NCBI GenBank assembly: GCA_049840935.1
Contig: JASGJA010000005.1
Span: 62,001-126,000 of the forward strand
Direction of reading: 5' to 3'
Length of the DNA: 64,000 bases
Origin: Mesorhizobium_G sp049840935
Lineage (GTDB): Bacteria; Pseudomonadota; Alphaproteobacteria; Rhizobiales; Rhizobiaceae
How positions within the stretch are numbered: the stretch's first letter is position 1; each line of letters starts with the position of its first letter. Below are positions 17,759-27,891 of this stretch, one piece after another. The position numbers and the translations under genes were made by a program. The notes under the pieces are model-generated. The model searched no databases. It saw only the letters and a list, made by a program, of their open reading frames with translations, and was not told the DNA's origin.

Positions 17759-18756
17759 GCGAGCCTCCTGCGTTCGACATAGACCAGCCAGAGGAAGAAC
17801 GGGGCACCGACGATCGCCGTGAGGACGCCGAGCTTCAGGTCGCGCTCCGGCGCAATGATGCGTACCAAAATATCGGCGGCCAGCACCATGCATGCACCGC
17901 CAAGCGCGCTGGCAGGCAGCAACCGCGACGGCAGATTGCCGACAAGTGGACGCAGAAGATGCGGCACGACGAGGCCGACAAAGCCGATAGCACCGGAAAC
18001 GGCGGTTGCCGCGCCAACCGAAGCGGCCGTGCCCAAGATTGCTTGAAGCTGCACACGCCGCATGTCTATGCCGACACTCGCCGCTCCGTCATTGCCAAGG
18101 GTCAAGGCATTGAGCGCTTTGCCGAGGGTGAAAAGCATCGCCCAGCCGATGAGGATGAAAGGTATTGCCAGCCAGAAATGCAGCATGGAACGGTCGGTCA
18201 AAGAACCAAGCATCCAGAACATAATTTCAAGCGACGCAAACGGGTTTGGCGAGAGGTTCAGCGCTAGCGAGGTCATGGCTCCGGCGAAACTGGAAACGGC
18301 CACGCCGGCGAGAATGATCGTGAGGATCGAGCCGCGCAATCCCGCAAGCGATTGAACGACCACGACAGCGAGCAAGGCTCCCGCCAGCGCCGCAAGCGGC
18401 AGCGCGAGGGGAAACACAATGGTCAGGCCGGTGTAGATGGCGATGACCGCACCAAGCGAGGCCGATGCGCTGATGCCGATGAGGCCGGGTTCGGCAAGCG
18501 GATTGCGCAACAGGCCTTGCAGCACCGCGCCGGACAGTCCGAGCGTTGCGCCGACGCACAAACCGAGCAGCGCACGCGGCAGGCGCACCTCCTGCATGAT
18601 GAGCGCGATGGAATCGGCTTTGGACGAAAACAGCGCGGCTACGCTGTCCGCAAAGCCGATGGCGGCCGGGCCGACGGTGAGTGATAGGACGAACAAGATT
18701 ACCGTGAGAATGACGAGCGCCAGAAGCACCAATCGGTATTGCGCTTGCAGGGTCAT
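17755..18756 (-). CDS. btuC: FecCD-family ABC permease, probable B12 permease
   Basis: 333 residues with about ten membrane helices, the FecCD family plan. Characteristic stretches are VRLPRALLGLCVGATLGLSG, LLRNPLAEPGLIGISA and FVGLVVPHLLRPLVG. It overlaps both neighbours by four bases, so btuF, btuC and btuD are translationally coupled. It forms the membrane channel of the importer. Cobalamin is inferred from the riboswitch upstream of btuB; iron-siderophore permeases of the same family are the alternative. Confidence 0.85.
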   Translation of the reverse strand: MTLQAQYRLVLLALVILTVILFVLSLTVGPAAIGFADSVAALFSSKADSIALIMQEVRLPRALLGLCVGATLGLSGAVLQGLLRNPLAEPGLIGISASASLGAVIAIYTGLTIVFPLALPLAALAGALLAVVVVQSLAGLRGSILTIILAGVAVSSFAGAMTSLALNLSPNPFASLEIMFWMLGSLTDRSMLHFWLAIPFILIGWAMLFTLGKALNALTLGNDGAASVGIDMRRVQLQAILGTAASVGAATAVSGAIGFVGLVVPHLLRPLVGNLPSRLLPASALGGACMVLAADILVRIIAPERDLKLGVLTAIVGAPFFLWLVYVERRRLA

Positions 18757-19601
18757 TTCGAAGAACCGGTTTGGGTAGCGGTGCGCAAAAGGCGGATGGC
18801 CTCGACAGTGAAAGGACCACCGCAGATGGTGTATTTCGACGGGACAGCAACGCGGGCGCTGTTTTCTGCGAGGCGGAGATAGGCCGGATGAACGAAATTT
18901 TCCTGCGCCAGTGCGGGCTTAGTGGGATGGTCCTCGGCGTCGATCAAAACATCGGGTTGCGCCAGCAAAAGCACCTCCAGAGGAAGCCGGGCGGTTCCAG
19001 AAAAGCCCATGCGCGCGGCAATGTTTTCCAGACCAGAGGCTGCGATAAGTGAATCGACCAGTGTGCCGGAACCAGCGGTGTAGCTGTTGGCAAAATAGGT
19101 CGCGGCGGTTTTGTTTTTCCGGGCGGAAGCGGAGGCTTCTGCTAGCGCGGCGTCGAATGTGGTGAGAATCTCGTTCGCGCGGGCGGGCTGGCGAAGAATT
19201 TCGCCCATCCTGATGATATTCTGGCGGATGTCAGCAAGCGATGATTCAGGCGCAAATTCTTCCACGCGAATGCCGAGCTTGCGGAGTAGGTCGACGGTCG
19301 CGCGGGTGGTGAAAGTTCCCGACAACACCAGATCCGGCTGCATCAGAAATATCTCTTCAGCCAAGCCGTGATTGAGGATCAGGCCCTTTGTATCTGATGC
19401 AAGTGCGGAAGCTTCCGGGTCGGCGGCAAGCCAAGAAACGGAACGAAGTTGACCGGGTGCGGCGATGAGCATCGCCAATTGGTCCGTGCACAGGTTCATG
19501 GAAACAACCCTGCCCGCCGGTTGCTGCTGCGCATGGGCAGGCGCGGCCAAAAGGCCGAGCGCCAATGCGAAAGCAATTGAAAGGCGGGCAGGGTTATGCA
19601 C
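18753..19601 (-). CDS. btuF: Periplasmic binding protein, probable BtuF
   Basis: 282 residues with a Sec signal peptide (LSIAFALALGLLAAPAHAQ). The mature protein has the class III two-lobe binding fold of BtuF/FhuD type: RVVSMNLCTDQLAMLI, then ESSLADIRQNIIRMGEIL, the long connecting helix and a second lobe. It captures the substrate delivered by the outer-membrane receptor and hands it to BtuCD. It begins just after the receptor gene stop and overlaps btuC by four bases. Confidence 0.8.
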   Translation of the reverse strand: MHNPARLSIAFALALGLLAAPAHAQQQPAGRVVSMNLCTDQLAMLIAAPGQLRSVSWLAADPEASALASDTKGLILNHGLAEEIFLMQPDLVLSGTFTTRATVDLLRKLGIRVEEFAPESSLADIRQNIIRMGEILRQPARANEILTTFDAALAEASASARKNKTAATYFANSYTAGSGTLVDSLIAASGLENIAARMGFSGTARLPLEVLLLAQPDVLIDAEDHPTKPALAQENFVHPAYLRLAENSARVAVPSKYTICGGPFTVEAIRLLRTATQTGSSK

Positions 19602-19602
19602 G

Positions 19603-21562
19603 TCAGAATGTACCTTTTACGCCGAGGAAGGCGGTGCGCCCGGCGGTGTTGTAGCCGAAAACCTCCTGATAATCCTCGTCGAACAAGTTTTCGATACGGC
19701 CAAACGCTTCAAAGCGATCATTGAACTTGTAGCTGCCGCCGACATTGACGACCGTATATGCGCCGAGCGTGACCGGGGTCGTGAGGCCGCCAACATAGGA
19801 ATTGTCGGTCATCTTGCCGTTGAACACCGCTTCCGCAAAGACCCGTGCCCGATCTTCATGGAAGGTGTAGGCCGCTGACAGCGAACCGGAATGCTTTGGC
19901 CGCCGCAATTCCTGCACACGTTCGCCACCTGCGGTCTGCTGCTGCGTGGAATCCGTGTAGGTGTATGTCGCCGTTGTCGAAAAACCGTTGACGAGGTTGA
20001 GCGTTAGCGCCACTTCCACACCTTGCCGCTTGCTCTCGCCATCGAGGTTTACTGGTGTTGCGAAATAGTCTGGCGGACCGCCATAGACAGTTGCAATTTC
20101 GTTGGTCAGGTTCTGGTTGAAATAGGTGACATCAGCGACCAGCGCGCGGTCGAAGAAACCTTGCTCGATACCGATATCCCAGCCGAGGCTTTCTTCCGGC
20201 TTGAGGTTCGGATTGCCCGCAAATGTAGATGGCAAATAGCCGAACTGCTCAAAGAAAGTTGGGTTGGTGACGCCGGTGCCAACCGAGGCGTGCAGGCGGG
20301 TTTGGGTGTTCGGAATCTTCCATGCGCCACTGAGGCTGTAGGTTGTTGCGTCCTCGAACGCCTCGTTGAAGTCCTGGCGGACGGCGGCATTCAGGAAGAA
20401 CTGGTCAAGATATTCGCCGCGATATTCCGCGACAATTGAGTTGCTGTCGCGCTCGAATGTTTCGGTCAGATGCGAGGGCGCATATGTCTCGCGCTGCCAT
20501 TCGTAACCGCCGGTGATCTGGTGGTGTGCATCGAGCGCACCCGGCGTGTCGAACTGATAGCTCGCCTGATAGGTGCCGTTGTAGCGATTGCCGTCATCAT
20601 ACGACAGCGCACCTTGATTGTAGTTGTCGCGATGTGTGTCGCTGCCGCTGAACCGCGCCTTCTGGGTGAGTGCGCCATCCAGAGCGACATAGGCTGCCGC
20701 CGAGCGATCCGTAGAATTCGCGTGAGGCGGTGTAGTCATCACCGTCGATCACCAATCCATTTGGGTAGGGTCCAGCTACATAGGAAAAGTCCTGCGGATC
20801 AATGTCGCTCTTGCGGTCAACGAAACGGAGTGTGCCGTCCACTGAGAGATTTTCGGACAGGTCCGCGTTGAAACGACCGTTCAGCGTTGTGTTGCGGTCG
20901 CCGTCTTTCTCGTCGCCGAAATCGGAGATGTTGAAGCCGTCCGTGCGGCGAAATGCGGCTGAAAGTGCGGTGTCGAAATTACCTTTGCCGCCTGAAAGTG
21001 TAGCGGCACCCAGGAACGTGCCGTCCGTCCCCACTTCAGAGCGTGCGGACGTGTTCCAGCCATTTCGCTCACCGCGTTTGGTGATGATGTTGACTACGCC
21101 TGCGGATGCGTTTGCACCCCAGAAGGCGCTTTGCGGACCGCGCAGGATTTCGATGCGGTCAATGTCCGACACAAGCAGGCTGCCGAAATCAAACTCGCCG
21201 CTGGACGCTTCGTTGGCTTCCACCCCGTCGATCATGACAAGCAACTGATTGGCTTCGTTGCCACGCACGCGAACCTGCGTGTAGCCTCCGTAAGAGCCAG
21301 TGCGCGAAACGGCGAAGCCGGGCACCTGGCGCAACGCATCGGCGACATAGCGAACCTGCTTCTGTTCAAGCTCCTGTCCGGTCAGAACCGTGAAGGCACG
21401 GCCTGACTTTTCCTGCTCGACGGGTGTCAGGCCATCTGTGACCAGAACCGGCGCAAGTTCGGTCGGTTCCTGTTCCTGCGCGGCTGCGTTTATTGTGTAG
21501 CTGAGCAATGTCCCGCTACAAATAATTGTTGACGCCAATGCGCCAAATGCTTTCGGTCGCAT
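19603..21562 (-). CDS. btuB: TonB-dependent outer-membrane receptor BtuB, frameshifted
   Basis: Start at 21562 follows a GAGGGG ribosome site. Signal peptide to residue 30 or so, then a TonB-box region (ELAPVLVTDG), plug domain (ADALRQVPGFAVSRTG, VRVRGNEANQLLVMIDG, IEILRGPQSAFWG, GVVNIITKRG) and a 22-strand-type beta barrel ending in TAFLGVKGTF with terminal Phe. The total length is one base over a multiple of three: the frame changes near 20700-20712 between EFYGS and SAAAYVALDG. Both parts are otherwise intact, about 652 residues. The cobalamin riboswitch upstream marks it as the B12 receptor that works with TonB-ExbBD and the btuFCD importer. Confidence 0.85.
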
Positions 21563-21736
21563 GTTTCCCCTCTGCATTCCATGCGGGGAAAATGCGTTGT
21601 CCCCGCGGTTCAAAACAAACCGCAGGCTTCGGGTCGCAGAGATTCAGAATAGACTGACCCCTCCGGCTCCGGCACGCGGCAACACTTTGGTGTCACCGCC
21701 ACGGAAGCCGCGCCTGACCACACCCCGTAGTCAAGC

Positions 21737-21915
21737 ATGGGTGACTGGAACTGGCAGGTCTCCTGACTTCCGTGTCATCGCCCCTTCCCGCCTTCCCGAA
21801 TGCAGATGCATTCAGTGGCATTGAGGGAGGGGCTCAACGGTTACAGTTGCGGGGGCAGTCACGGTTTCGGCAAGCCTCACCGTGTTCCCTTTTCATCTGC
21901 CGAGGCAGAACCAGC
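21737..21915 (-). promoter_or_regulatory. Cobalamin riboswitch
   Basis: On the minus strand, about 175 bases upstream of btuB: GATGAAAAGGGAACACGGTG, then GCCGAAACCGTGACTGCCCC, CGCAACTGTAACCG, the B12 box GCCACTG and near the end CACGGAAGTCAGGAGACCTG. These are the core elements of the adenosylcobalamin riboswitch in the right order. It should shut down the btuB-btuFCD operon when B12 is plentiful. Confidence 0.95.
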
Positions 21916-21974
21916 TCCGACTCTTTGGTAATTGATGAATGGGCCGCGTGTCAACGAACCCCGCGCGCAGTACG

Positions 21975-23016
21975 CTATGTCTCGAATTTGAACGACGCAT
22001 CCGTGCCGACTGGTCGCGGCGAGTAAACAAGCTTCGTCCGCAGCGAGGTCATCATCGCATTTACAATGCGTGTTCCCAGTCCCGTTCCTTGTACCGTGCC
22101 GGTGCCATCCCAACCTTTGCCTTCGTCAATAACCGATATGGTGGCGTAATTATCTGGCAGCAGGGAGAGGGTAACTAGCACGCGACCCGCCGACTGATCC
22201 GAATAAGCGTATTTGACGGCATTGGTGACGAGTTCCGTGACGGCCACGCCAATTGAAACGGCCTTGTCTGGTGACACCCAGATCGAATCACCTTCAAACT
22301 CGATGATGTTTTGCCACCCATCTGCAGCAATGCTGCTGGCGAGGTCCGCAACGAGGTCGTTTAAGTATTCGTCCAGCGCAACCTTGCCGATGTCAGTGGA
22401 TTTATAGAGCCGCCGATGAACACCGGAAATTGCCTTGATGCGACCCTCTGTTTCGCTCAACGCATGTGCCGCTGCCGTATCCTTGACCAAAGACGCCTGC
22501 ATTCGCACCAATGAGGCGACAAGCGCCAAGCTGTTGGCAATGCGGTGATTTACCTCGGAGAGCAACAGTTCGGCGCGCTCGCGCGCATCGCGCATTTCCT
22601 GTTCGGCGCGCATTCTCGCACGATCGAGCCGGGAACGCTCCAATGCGGCGTCGATCGCGCTGAAAAGCAATTCCAGAAAAATTGCCATCTGCGGTTTTCG
22701 AAACGTAGTCGTACGCACCTGCTTTGAGGGCATTGACCGCGACAGCCGTTTCCGTGGAACCGGTGACGTAAATAACGGGCGGAGTCACGTTTACGGTTTC
22801 AAGCTCCTTGAGGAAAAGCAGCCCCGTGCCGTCACCCAGATTGTGGTCCAGAACGATGATACTCGGTTCAAGTTCTGCAAGCCGAGCAACGCCCTCCGAG
22901 ACGCTTTGGGCGTGGGTCAGGCCGTAACCTCGCCGCTTCGCGGTTTTTTCGATCAGGCGCACCAGAGTGGTGTCGTCATCAATGTAGAGAAGATGGACTG
23001 GGGTGTCTGGCATCAA
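21975..23016 (-). CDS. Response regulator fused to HisKA_2/HWE-type histidine kinase, frameshifted
   Basis: The N-terminal receiver (LLYIDDDTTLVRL, phosphoacceptor Asp in IIVLDHNLGDGTG, conserved T/S and K in VTGST and YVSK) is followed, after a one-base shift in the run of five A at 22677-22681, by a kinase half: LLLSEVNHRIANSLALVASL with the phosphorylated His, and an ATPase domain with VTELVTNAVKYAY, VIDEGKGWDG and GTGLGTRIVNAM. Removing one base gives about 346 residues. Such hybrids are cytosolic output or branching kinases, often of the general stress or light response. It is the third gene of a coupled signalling operon. Confidence 0.8.
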
Positions 23017-23459
23017 ACAGTCTGCGGAACTTGCATTACAGAGAAGAACAGGCCGAGTTGGCGGATCGCGTTGGCAAAGCCTTCATAGTTAACCGGCTTG
23101 GTAATATAGACATTCGCGCCGAGGTCATAGCAACGTTGAATTTCGCGAGCATCATCCGTGGTCGTTAACACCACGACCGGCGCGGGCTTAGTGTGCTTGT
23201 TCGCCTTGACGCGTTCGAGAATGTCGACGCCGGTCATGTCCGGCAAATTCAGGTCAAGCAGGATGAGCAGATGCCGACCGGCGTTGACTTCGCCCGATCC
23301 ATCGGGCCCAAGCAAATATTTGAGCGCGTCCGTTCCGTTCGAAAACGGGATAATCTCGTTGCTGACGCCAGCGCGTCTAATGTTCTTTTCGATGAGACGC
23401 GCATGGCCCTCGTCGTCTTCGATCATGACGATGGTGACGGCATTGCCTTCATTGCTCAT
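23013..23459 (-). CDS. Single-domain response regulator (Rcp1-like)
   Basis: 148 residues, receiver only: acidic pair in VMIEDDEGHARLIEKNIRRAG, phosphoacceptor Asp in ILLDLNLPDMTG, Thr in VVLTTTDD, Lys in YITKPVNYEGF. The N-terminal sequence with an inserted loop (YLLGPDGSGEVNAGRHL) is like the Rcp1 type that partners phytochrome-like kinases. It overlaps both neighbours by four bases. It has no output domain, so it likely passes phosphate between the kinases or binds a target protein. Confidence 0.85.
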   Translation of the reverse strand: MSNEGNAVTIVMIEDDEGHARLIEKNIRRAGVSNEIIPFSNGTDALKYLLGPDGSGEVNAGRHLLILLDLNLPDMTGVDILERVKANKHTKPAPVVVLTTTDDAREIQRCYDLGANVYITKPVNYEGFANAIRQLGLFFSVMQVPQTV

Positions 23460-24946
23460 TGCTGTGTCCTCGTCGCCGTTTTTAGCGTTTCAGGCAGAGT
23501 GATCGTGAACGTTGTGCCTTTACCCAAGCGCGAAGCAAGGGTGATATCGCCGCCAAGATTGCGGATTGCTGACCTGACATAGGCCAGCCCTATGCCCTCG
23601 CCCGCAACGTTTTGCGTGCCGGACCTGCGAAACAGATCAAAAACTCTTTCGCTGTCGTGCTCGGCAATTCCCCGTCCGTTATCTTCTATCTCGATGGCGA
23701 TCCTGTGTCCCGGCACAGATTTCGTACGAATGGTTATGCGCAGCGGTCGATCCGGCTCGGCATATTTGACTGCATTGTCGATCAGATTTCCCAATATCTG
23801 CTCCAGCGACAGCCGGTCGGAAATGATCTTCGGCGCGCGCACATCGATTACGGCTTCGCCGCCGGAATCGCTGAGCTGGTGCTGGACCGAATCGAGGCAT
23901 TGTTCGATGAGCGACCGAAGCGTGATCTGCTCAGGGATCAATTCCCGTCGACCCTCTCTCGACAGTTTCAGAATGGCGTTGATCAGGCCGTCCATCTTCT
24001 TTGTCGAAGAACGGATGAAGCTGATCGCCTCCGGCAGATCTTCCGATGCGCTGATGCGGGCCTGCTCGTTTTCCACGCCCTGCGCCTGCGCGTCTTTTAC
24101 CAATGTCTGGATAGGCGCGATGCTCGCCTCCAACTCGCTGGTGAAGCCCATAATGTTGACCAGCGGTGCGCGCAGATCGTGCGTCACGATATAGGCGAAG
24201 CGCTGGATTTCTTCGTTGGCGCGTCCGAGTTCGACGGTGCGCTCCCTGATGCGCTCTTCCAGTCCCTCGTTGAGCGCCTCGATCTCAGCCTGCGCCGCAT
24301 TCAGCTCGCGTGTGTAGCGTGCAAAAATCCAGATCGCACCAGCGACGACAGAGACAATGACAAGTGCGCCGACAAGGGAAACGAATTGCAGCGCGTTGGA
24401 ACTCGCACGTTGTTCCTCGATGCTTTGGGCAAAGCGCTTGTCGGCGGCGGCAATCATCACGTCGAACAACGCGCGCGCGTCGTCCATCAACTTCTTGCCC
24501 ACTCCGCTGTCGACCAAGGCGAGCGCTTCTACATTTTTGTGGGCATTTGCAAGTTCGAGCGTTTGCGATAACTCGGCCAGCTTGGCATCAACCTTCGCCG
24601 ATAGATCGTCAATTTGTGCTGTCGCGGATGCGTCGCCTTTCGCCACACCACGCAGGATATCCAATCTCTTGGGAATCTCGCTGCGGGCGTTTTCGAACGG
24701 TTCAAGATAGCTTTGCTTATTGGTGAGAAGATAGCCGCGTTGACCAATCTCTGCATCCTGAACCAGAGATTTGAGATCGACGATGGCCGTGCGCGTTTGA
24801 CGTGCGGCGATGGCCGCCTCGGCATATTTCGACGTCTGACTCATCAGCCAGGCTGTGGTGCCCACTATAACAAATAGTGCGGCAAGCCCAATCGCGAAGA
24901 GCGCCGACGTCCACCCCACCATCGAACGGCGGCTTGTCACCGCCAT
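23456..24946 (-). CDS. CHASE3-type sensor histidine kinase
   Basis: 496 residues. A transmembrane helix (LFAIGLAALFVIVGTTAWLM), a periplasmic helical CHASE3 domain (LVQDAEIGQRGYLLTNKQSY is its signature), a second helix (LVGALVIVSVVAGAIWIFA), a coiled coil (AQAEIEALNEGLEERIRE), then HisKA with IVTHDLRAPLVNIMGF and an ATPase domain with N box ILGNLIDNAVKYAEPD, G1 IEDNGRGI and G2 GEGIGLAYV. It is the first gene of the operon and would sense a periplasmic or membrane signal and phosphorylate the response regulators behind it. The signal is unknown. Confidence 0.9.
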   Translation of the reverse strand: MAVTSRRSMVGWTSALFAIGLAALFVIVGTTAWLMSQTSKYAEAAIAARQTRTAIVDLKSLVQDAEIGQRGYLLTNKQSYLEPFENARSEIPKRLDILRGVAKGDASATAQIDDLSAKVDAKLAELSQTLELANAHKNVEALALVDSGVGKKLMDDARALFDVMIAAADKRFAQSIEEQRASSNALQFVSLVGALVIVSVVAGAIWIFARYTRELNAAQAEIEALNEGLEERIRERTVELGRANEEIQRFAYIVTHDLRAPLVNIMGFTSELEASIAPIQTLVKDAQAQGVENEQARISASEDLPEAISFIRSSTKKMDGLINAILKLSREGRRELIPEQITLRSLIEQCLDSVQHQLSDSGGEAVIDVRAPKIISDRLSLEQILGNLIDNAVKYAEPDRPLRITIRTKSVPGHRIAIEIEDNGRGIAEHDSERVFDLFRRSGTQNVAGEGIGLAYVRSAIRNLGGDITLASRLGKGTTFTITLPETLKTATRTQQ

Positions 24947-25267
24947 CGAGCACCTGTCATGCGAAATTTTCCCTCAAATGCAGCACCAATTAGCGCAACC
25001 TACACAGGACGCTGAATGTTGCACTGTCATTTGATTGCACAGGCCGAAACTATCGTCCAGCGCGTGCAATCCTGCTTCCGGGTAAGTGCCTTACCGCTAT
25101 TTGCCGAATGGTAAGAGGCGGCACGCTGCGCGAAATAGGACGCATGTTATCTCGCGCTGACTTTCCGCATTATGTGACCATTGTGGCACTCATTGTGGTG
25201 GTGCTCTGGAAGTTCGCTTAACGCTTCCCGCCATAAAAGCGCCGCCAGCCGCGCGCATTTGGGACGA
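24947..25267. other. Intergenic region upstream of the kinase operon
   Basis: About 320 bases between the kinase gene (leftward) and a small rightward gene. It probably carries the kinase-operon promoter. I see no clear consensus promoter, repeat or RNA gene in it. Confidence 0.35.
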
Positions 25268-25420
25268 ATGTCGCGCGCGAGGATCATAGGCCTGACCATA
25301 TTTGCTCTGCTGATTGCGGGCCTTGCCGTGCCAAATCTTTCAATGATCGGCAGCAATGCCGTCAGCATTATTGGCGATCAGGATTCCGCCGCTTTCTCCG
25401 CGATCCACGCAGAAGATTAA
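25268..25420 (+). CDS. Possible small membrane protein
   Basis: 50 residues from the ATG at 25268: MSRARIIGLTIFALLIAGLA is a basic start followed by one hydrophobic helix, then a short polar tail ending in AFSAIHAED. Size and layout fit a small inner-membrane protein, but there is no family match I can name and no clear ribosome site, so this may be chance. Confidence 0.4.
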   Translation: MSRARIIGLTIFALLIAGLAVPNLSMIGSNAVSIIGDQDSAAFSAIHAED

Positions 25421-25532
25421 GCCGATCTTTTTATTGCTGACTCGTGTCGGGATAAATATTCTCCGCACGTCCTAGATGCGTCCGCGCCGAAATTCTTGTC
25501 GAGGGAGCGGGAGAAACGTCCGGGAGAGAGCC

Positions 25533-26744
25533 ATGAACAATTCCTATAGATGGGTTATCGTCGCCGCTGGCGGCCTGCTGGGCTGCGTTGCAGTTGGCGC
25601 GATGTTTTCATTGCCTGTTTTTCTGCGCCCAATGTCTGAGGAAACGGGCTGGTCGGTGACAGGTATTTCCACGGCCATGACCATAGGCTTCCTCGCAATG
25701 GCTGCGGCAAGCATGGCGTGGGGAAACCTCTCAGACAGGTTCGGTCCGCGGCCGGTGGTGCTCGCGGGTTCGATCGGGCTTGCGGTAAGCTTGGCTCTCG
25801 CGAGTCGGGCGGGTTCGCTGATGCAGTTTCAGTTCCTGTTCGGTCTGCTGGTGGGCGCATCCACCGCCGCAGTCTTTGCGCCGATGATGGCGTGCGTAAC
25901 CGGCTGGTTCGACACGCAGCGCGGGCTTGCGGTTTCGCTCGTATCGGCAGGGATGGGCATGGCGCCAATGACGATGGCGCCACTCGCCGCGTGGCTGGTG
26001 ACAACGAATGGCTGGCGGGAATCAATGCTGATTATCGCCGGGATTGCAGCGGTGCTGATGATACCTGCCTCGCTTCTGGTGCGCCGACCGCCCGCACTTA
26101 CGAGCGTGGCAAGCAGTGAAGTTGCGGCAACCGAGCCGCAGGGAGACATAACAATCAAGGAAGCGGTGCGTTCGCCGCAGTTCATAACCTTGATGCTGGC
26201 TAATTTCTTTTGCTGTGCGACGCATTCCGGGCCGATATTTCACACGGTGAGCTATGCAGTAACCTGCGGCATTCCAATGATCGCCGCCGTAACGATCTAT
26301 AGCGTGGAAGGTCTGGCCGGTATGGGCGGGCGCATTGCCTTCGGCATTCTGGGGGACCGGTTCGGCGCGCAACGCGTGCTGGTGATCGGCCTGCTGGCGC
26401 AGGCGTTTGGCGTGTTGACCTACGTATTCGTTTCCACGCTGGGTCCGTTTTATGCGGTAGCGGCGCTAGTTGGATTCATTTATGCGGGCACGATGCCACT
26501 CTATGCCGTGATTATTCGTGAGAATTTTCCGCTCAAGATGATGGGTACGATCATTGGCGGTACGGCGATGGCCGGTAGCCTCGGAATGTCGATGGGGCCG
26601 GTGCTTGGCGGGCTTATCTATGACCGCTTCGACAGCTACGCGCTGATGTATATCGGCTCGTGGGGAATGGGGCTGGCGGCTGTGCTTATCCTGATGGCGT
26701 TCCGCCCATTTCCGCAAAAGCAGCCGGAAATGGTTGCTGCCTGA
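25533..26744 (+). CDS. MFS transporter, OxlT-like
   Basis: 403 residues from MNNSYRWVIVAAGG; the GGGAGAGAG just before 25533 supports this start. Twelve membrane helices of the major facilitator fold, with GNLSDRFGPRPVVLAG between helices 2 and 3 and GRIAFGILGDRFGAQRVL between 8 and 9. The pattern resembles the oxalate/formate antiporter and monocarboxylate group. Substrate unknown. It faces the L,D-transpeptidase gene, whose stop is directly adjacent. Confidence 0.8.
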   Translation: MNNSYRWVIVAAGGLLGCVAVGAMFSLPVFLRPMSEETGWSVTGISTAMTIGFLAMAAASMAWGNLSDRFGPRPVVLAGSIGLAVSLALASRAGSLMQFQFLFGLLVGASTAAVFAPMMACVTGWFDTQRGLAVSLVSAGMGMAPMTMAPLAAWLVTTNGWRESMLIIAGIAAVLMIPASLLVRRPPALTSVASSEVAATEPQGDITIKEAVRSPQFITLMLANFFCCATHSGPIFHTVSYAVTCGIPMIAAVTIYSVEGLAGMGGRIAFGILGDRFGAQRVLVIGLLAQAFGVLTYVFVSTLGPFYAVAALVGFIYAGTMPLYAVIIRENFPLKMMGTIIGGTAMAGSLGMSMGPVLGGLIYDRFDSYALMYIGSWGMGLAAVLILMAFRPFPQKQPEMVAA

Positions 26745-27719
26745 CTACCCTTCGCCGCTCATAACCACGAAATCTCTCCCTGAACGCGTATCGGGATGCA
26801 AAGGCGCGTCAGTCAGCACCAGTATCATGCCCGGATGCATCTTTGCCTTCATGGCGTTTGCGAAATCGGACGAAAGCCCCAGCCTGTTCAACACGCTTTG
26901 CTTTTGAAACAGTGCGCCAGCCCCATTGCTGCGGGTGACTTCGATCCATTGCAGGGTCTGGGAATCGCCCACCGCCTGAAGCGAAAACACGTGATTGCCG
27001 ACGGAGTCGCTGCCACTGATCGAAAGCGGGCCTTGCGTCAGAACTTCATCGTTTTCGATAAGCATGATGCTTTTATCTGACGAAGATGCGATCACCGAGG
27101 TGATCGGCGACGACTCCGCTTCTGTCCAATCGTCGGGATGTGTCTTGCCATCCTTGGTTGCCACGGCGTTTTCAAACTGGCCTGCCTGATAGCCGTCCAG
27201 AACCATTCCCGGATGCGTCAAATCTTGCGGATCGTCTGGACCGGCGATGATGACCGGCGTGCCCAGATGGGTGATTGAAAACAGATCAGCGGAGAAAGCC
27301 ATCGGCAATCGCACGCAGCCATGCGATGCCGGATAGCCGGGCAAATTCCCAGCGTGAAGCGCAATGCCGGACCAGGTGAGCCGGTTCATGTTCGGCATGG
27401 GAGCATCGTCATATGTGCTCGATTTGTGATAGCGGTCTTTTTGCAGGATAACGAAAACGCCCGTTGGCGTTTCATGGCCCGCGCGACCCGTTGAGCACGT
27501 CGATACGGCGATGCGAATGCCATTCCGATAGACATGAACACGTTGCTCCGGCAGCGAAACGATGATGGCGACAGGGCCTTTCGTCTCGCGATCGGGGTGC
27601 CATGTGAACTCACCCGGCTGCATATCGTCTATCTCTGTCAGCCCATCCATTGCAATTGCCGGTGTGGCGACAAGCGCCGCAGCGCCCGCTAGAACGAAGT
27701 CGCGCCGATTAATGGTCAT
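26745..27719 (-). CDS. L,D-transpeptidase (YkuD family) with Tat signal
   Basis: 324 residues. The N-terminus NRRDFVLAGAAALVATPAIA is a twin-arginine export signal. The catalytic YkuD domain is near residues 45-160: INGI-like VYRNGIRIAVSTCSTGRAGHETPTG, then IALHAGNLPGYPASHGCVR with the catalytic His-Gly-Cys-Arg signature. It forms 3-3 cross-links in peptidoglycan or attaches proteins to it in the periplasm. The C-terminal half (about 160-324) contains no recognised catalytic motif and seems to be an extra domain. Tat export rather than Sec suggests folding before export. Confidence 0.85.
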   Translation of the reverse strand: MTINRRDFVLAGAAALVATPAIAMDGLTEIDDMQPGEFTWHPDRETKGPVAIIVSLPEQRVHVYRNGIRIAVSTCSTGRAGHETPTGVFVILQKDRYHKSSTYDDAPMPNMNRLTWSGIALHAGNLPGYPASHGCVRLPMAFSADLFSITHLGTPVIIAGPDDPQDLTHPGMVLDGYQAGQFENAVATKDGKTHPDDWTEAESSPITSVIASSSDKSIMLIENDEVLTQGPLSISGSDSVGNHVFSLQAVGDSQTLQWIEVTRSNGAGALFQKQSVLNRLGLSSDFANAMKAKMHPGMILVLTDAPLHPDTRSGRDFVVMSGEG

Positions 27720-27891
27720 TGATCCCGCCGGATGATCTTGAGTTAATAAAATAGCTGAAATGAAACTGAATGATATTAGCTGTGAGGCTGCCGCAGATGC
27801 AATGCATATCCGGTTACGAAGCCTCCCGGCATTGCACTTCGTCGATACCGGCTCTAGCTAGGCAGGATTGATTCTGACAGGCAGGGCAAAC

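Noticed and set aside
23612..24571. Long plus-strand open frame of 319 codons
   Set aside because: Fully antisense to the sensor kinase gene, which has all catalytic motifs; typical high-GC shadow frame.
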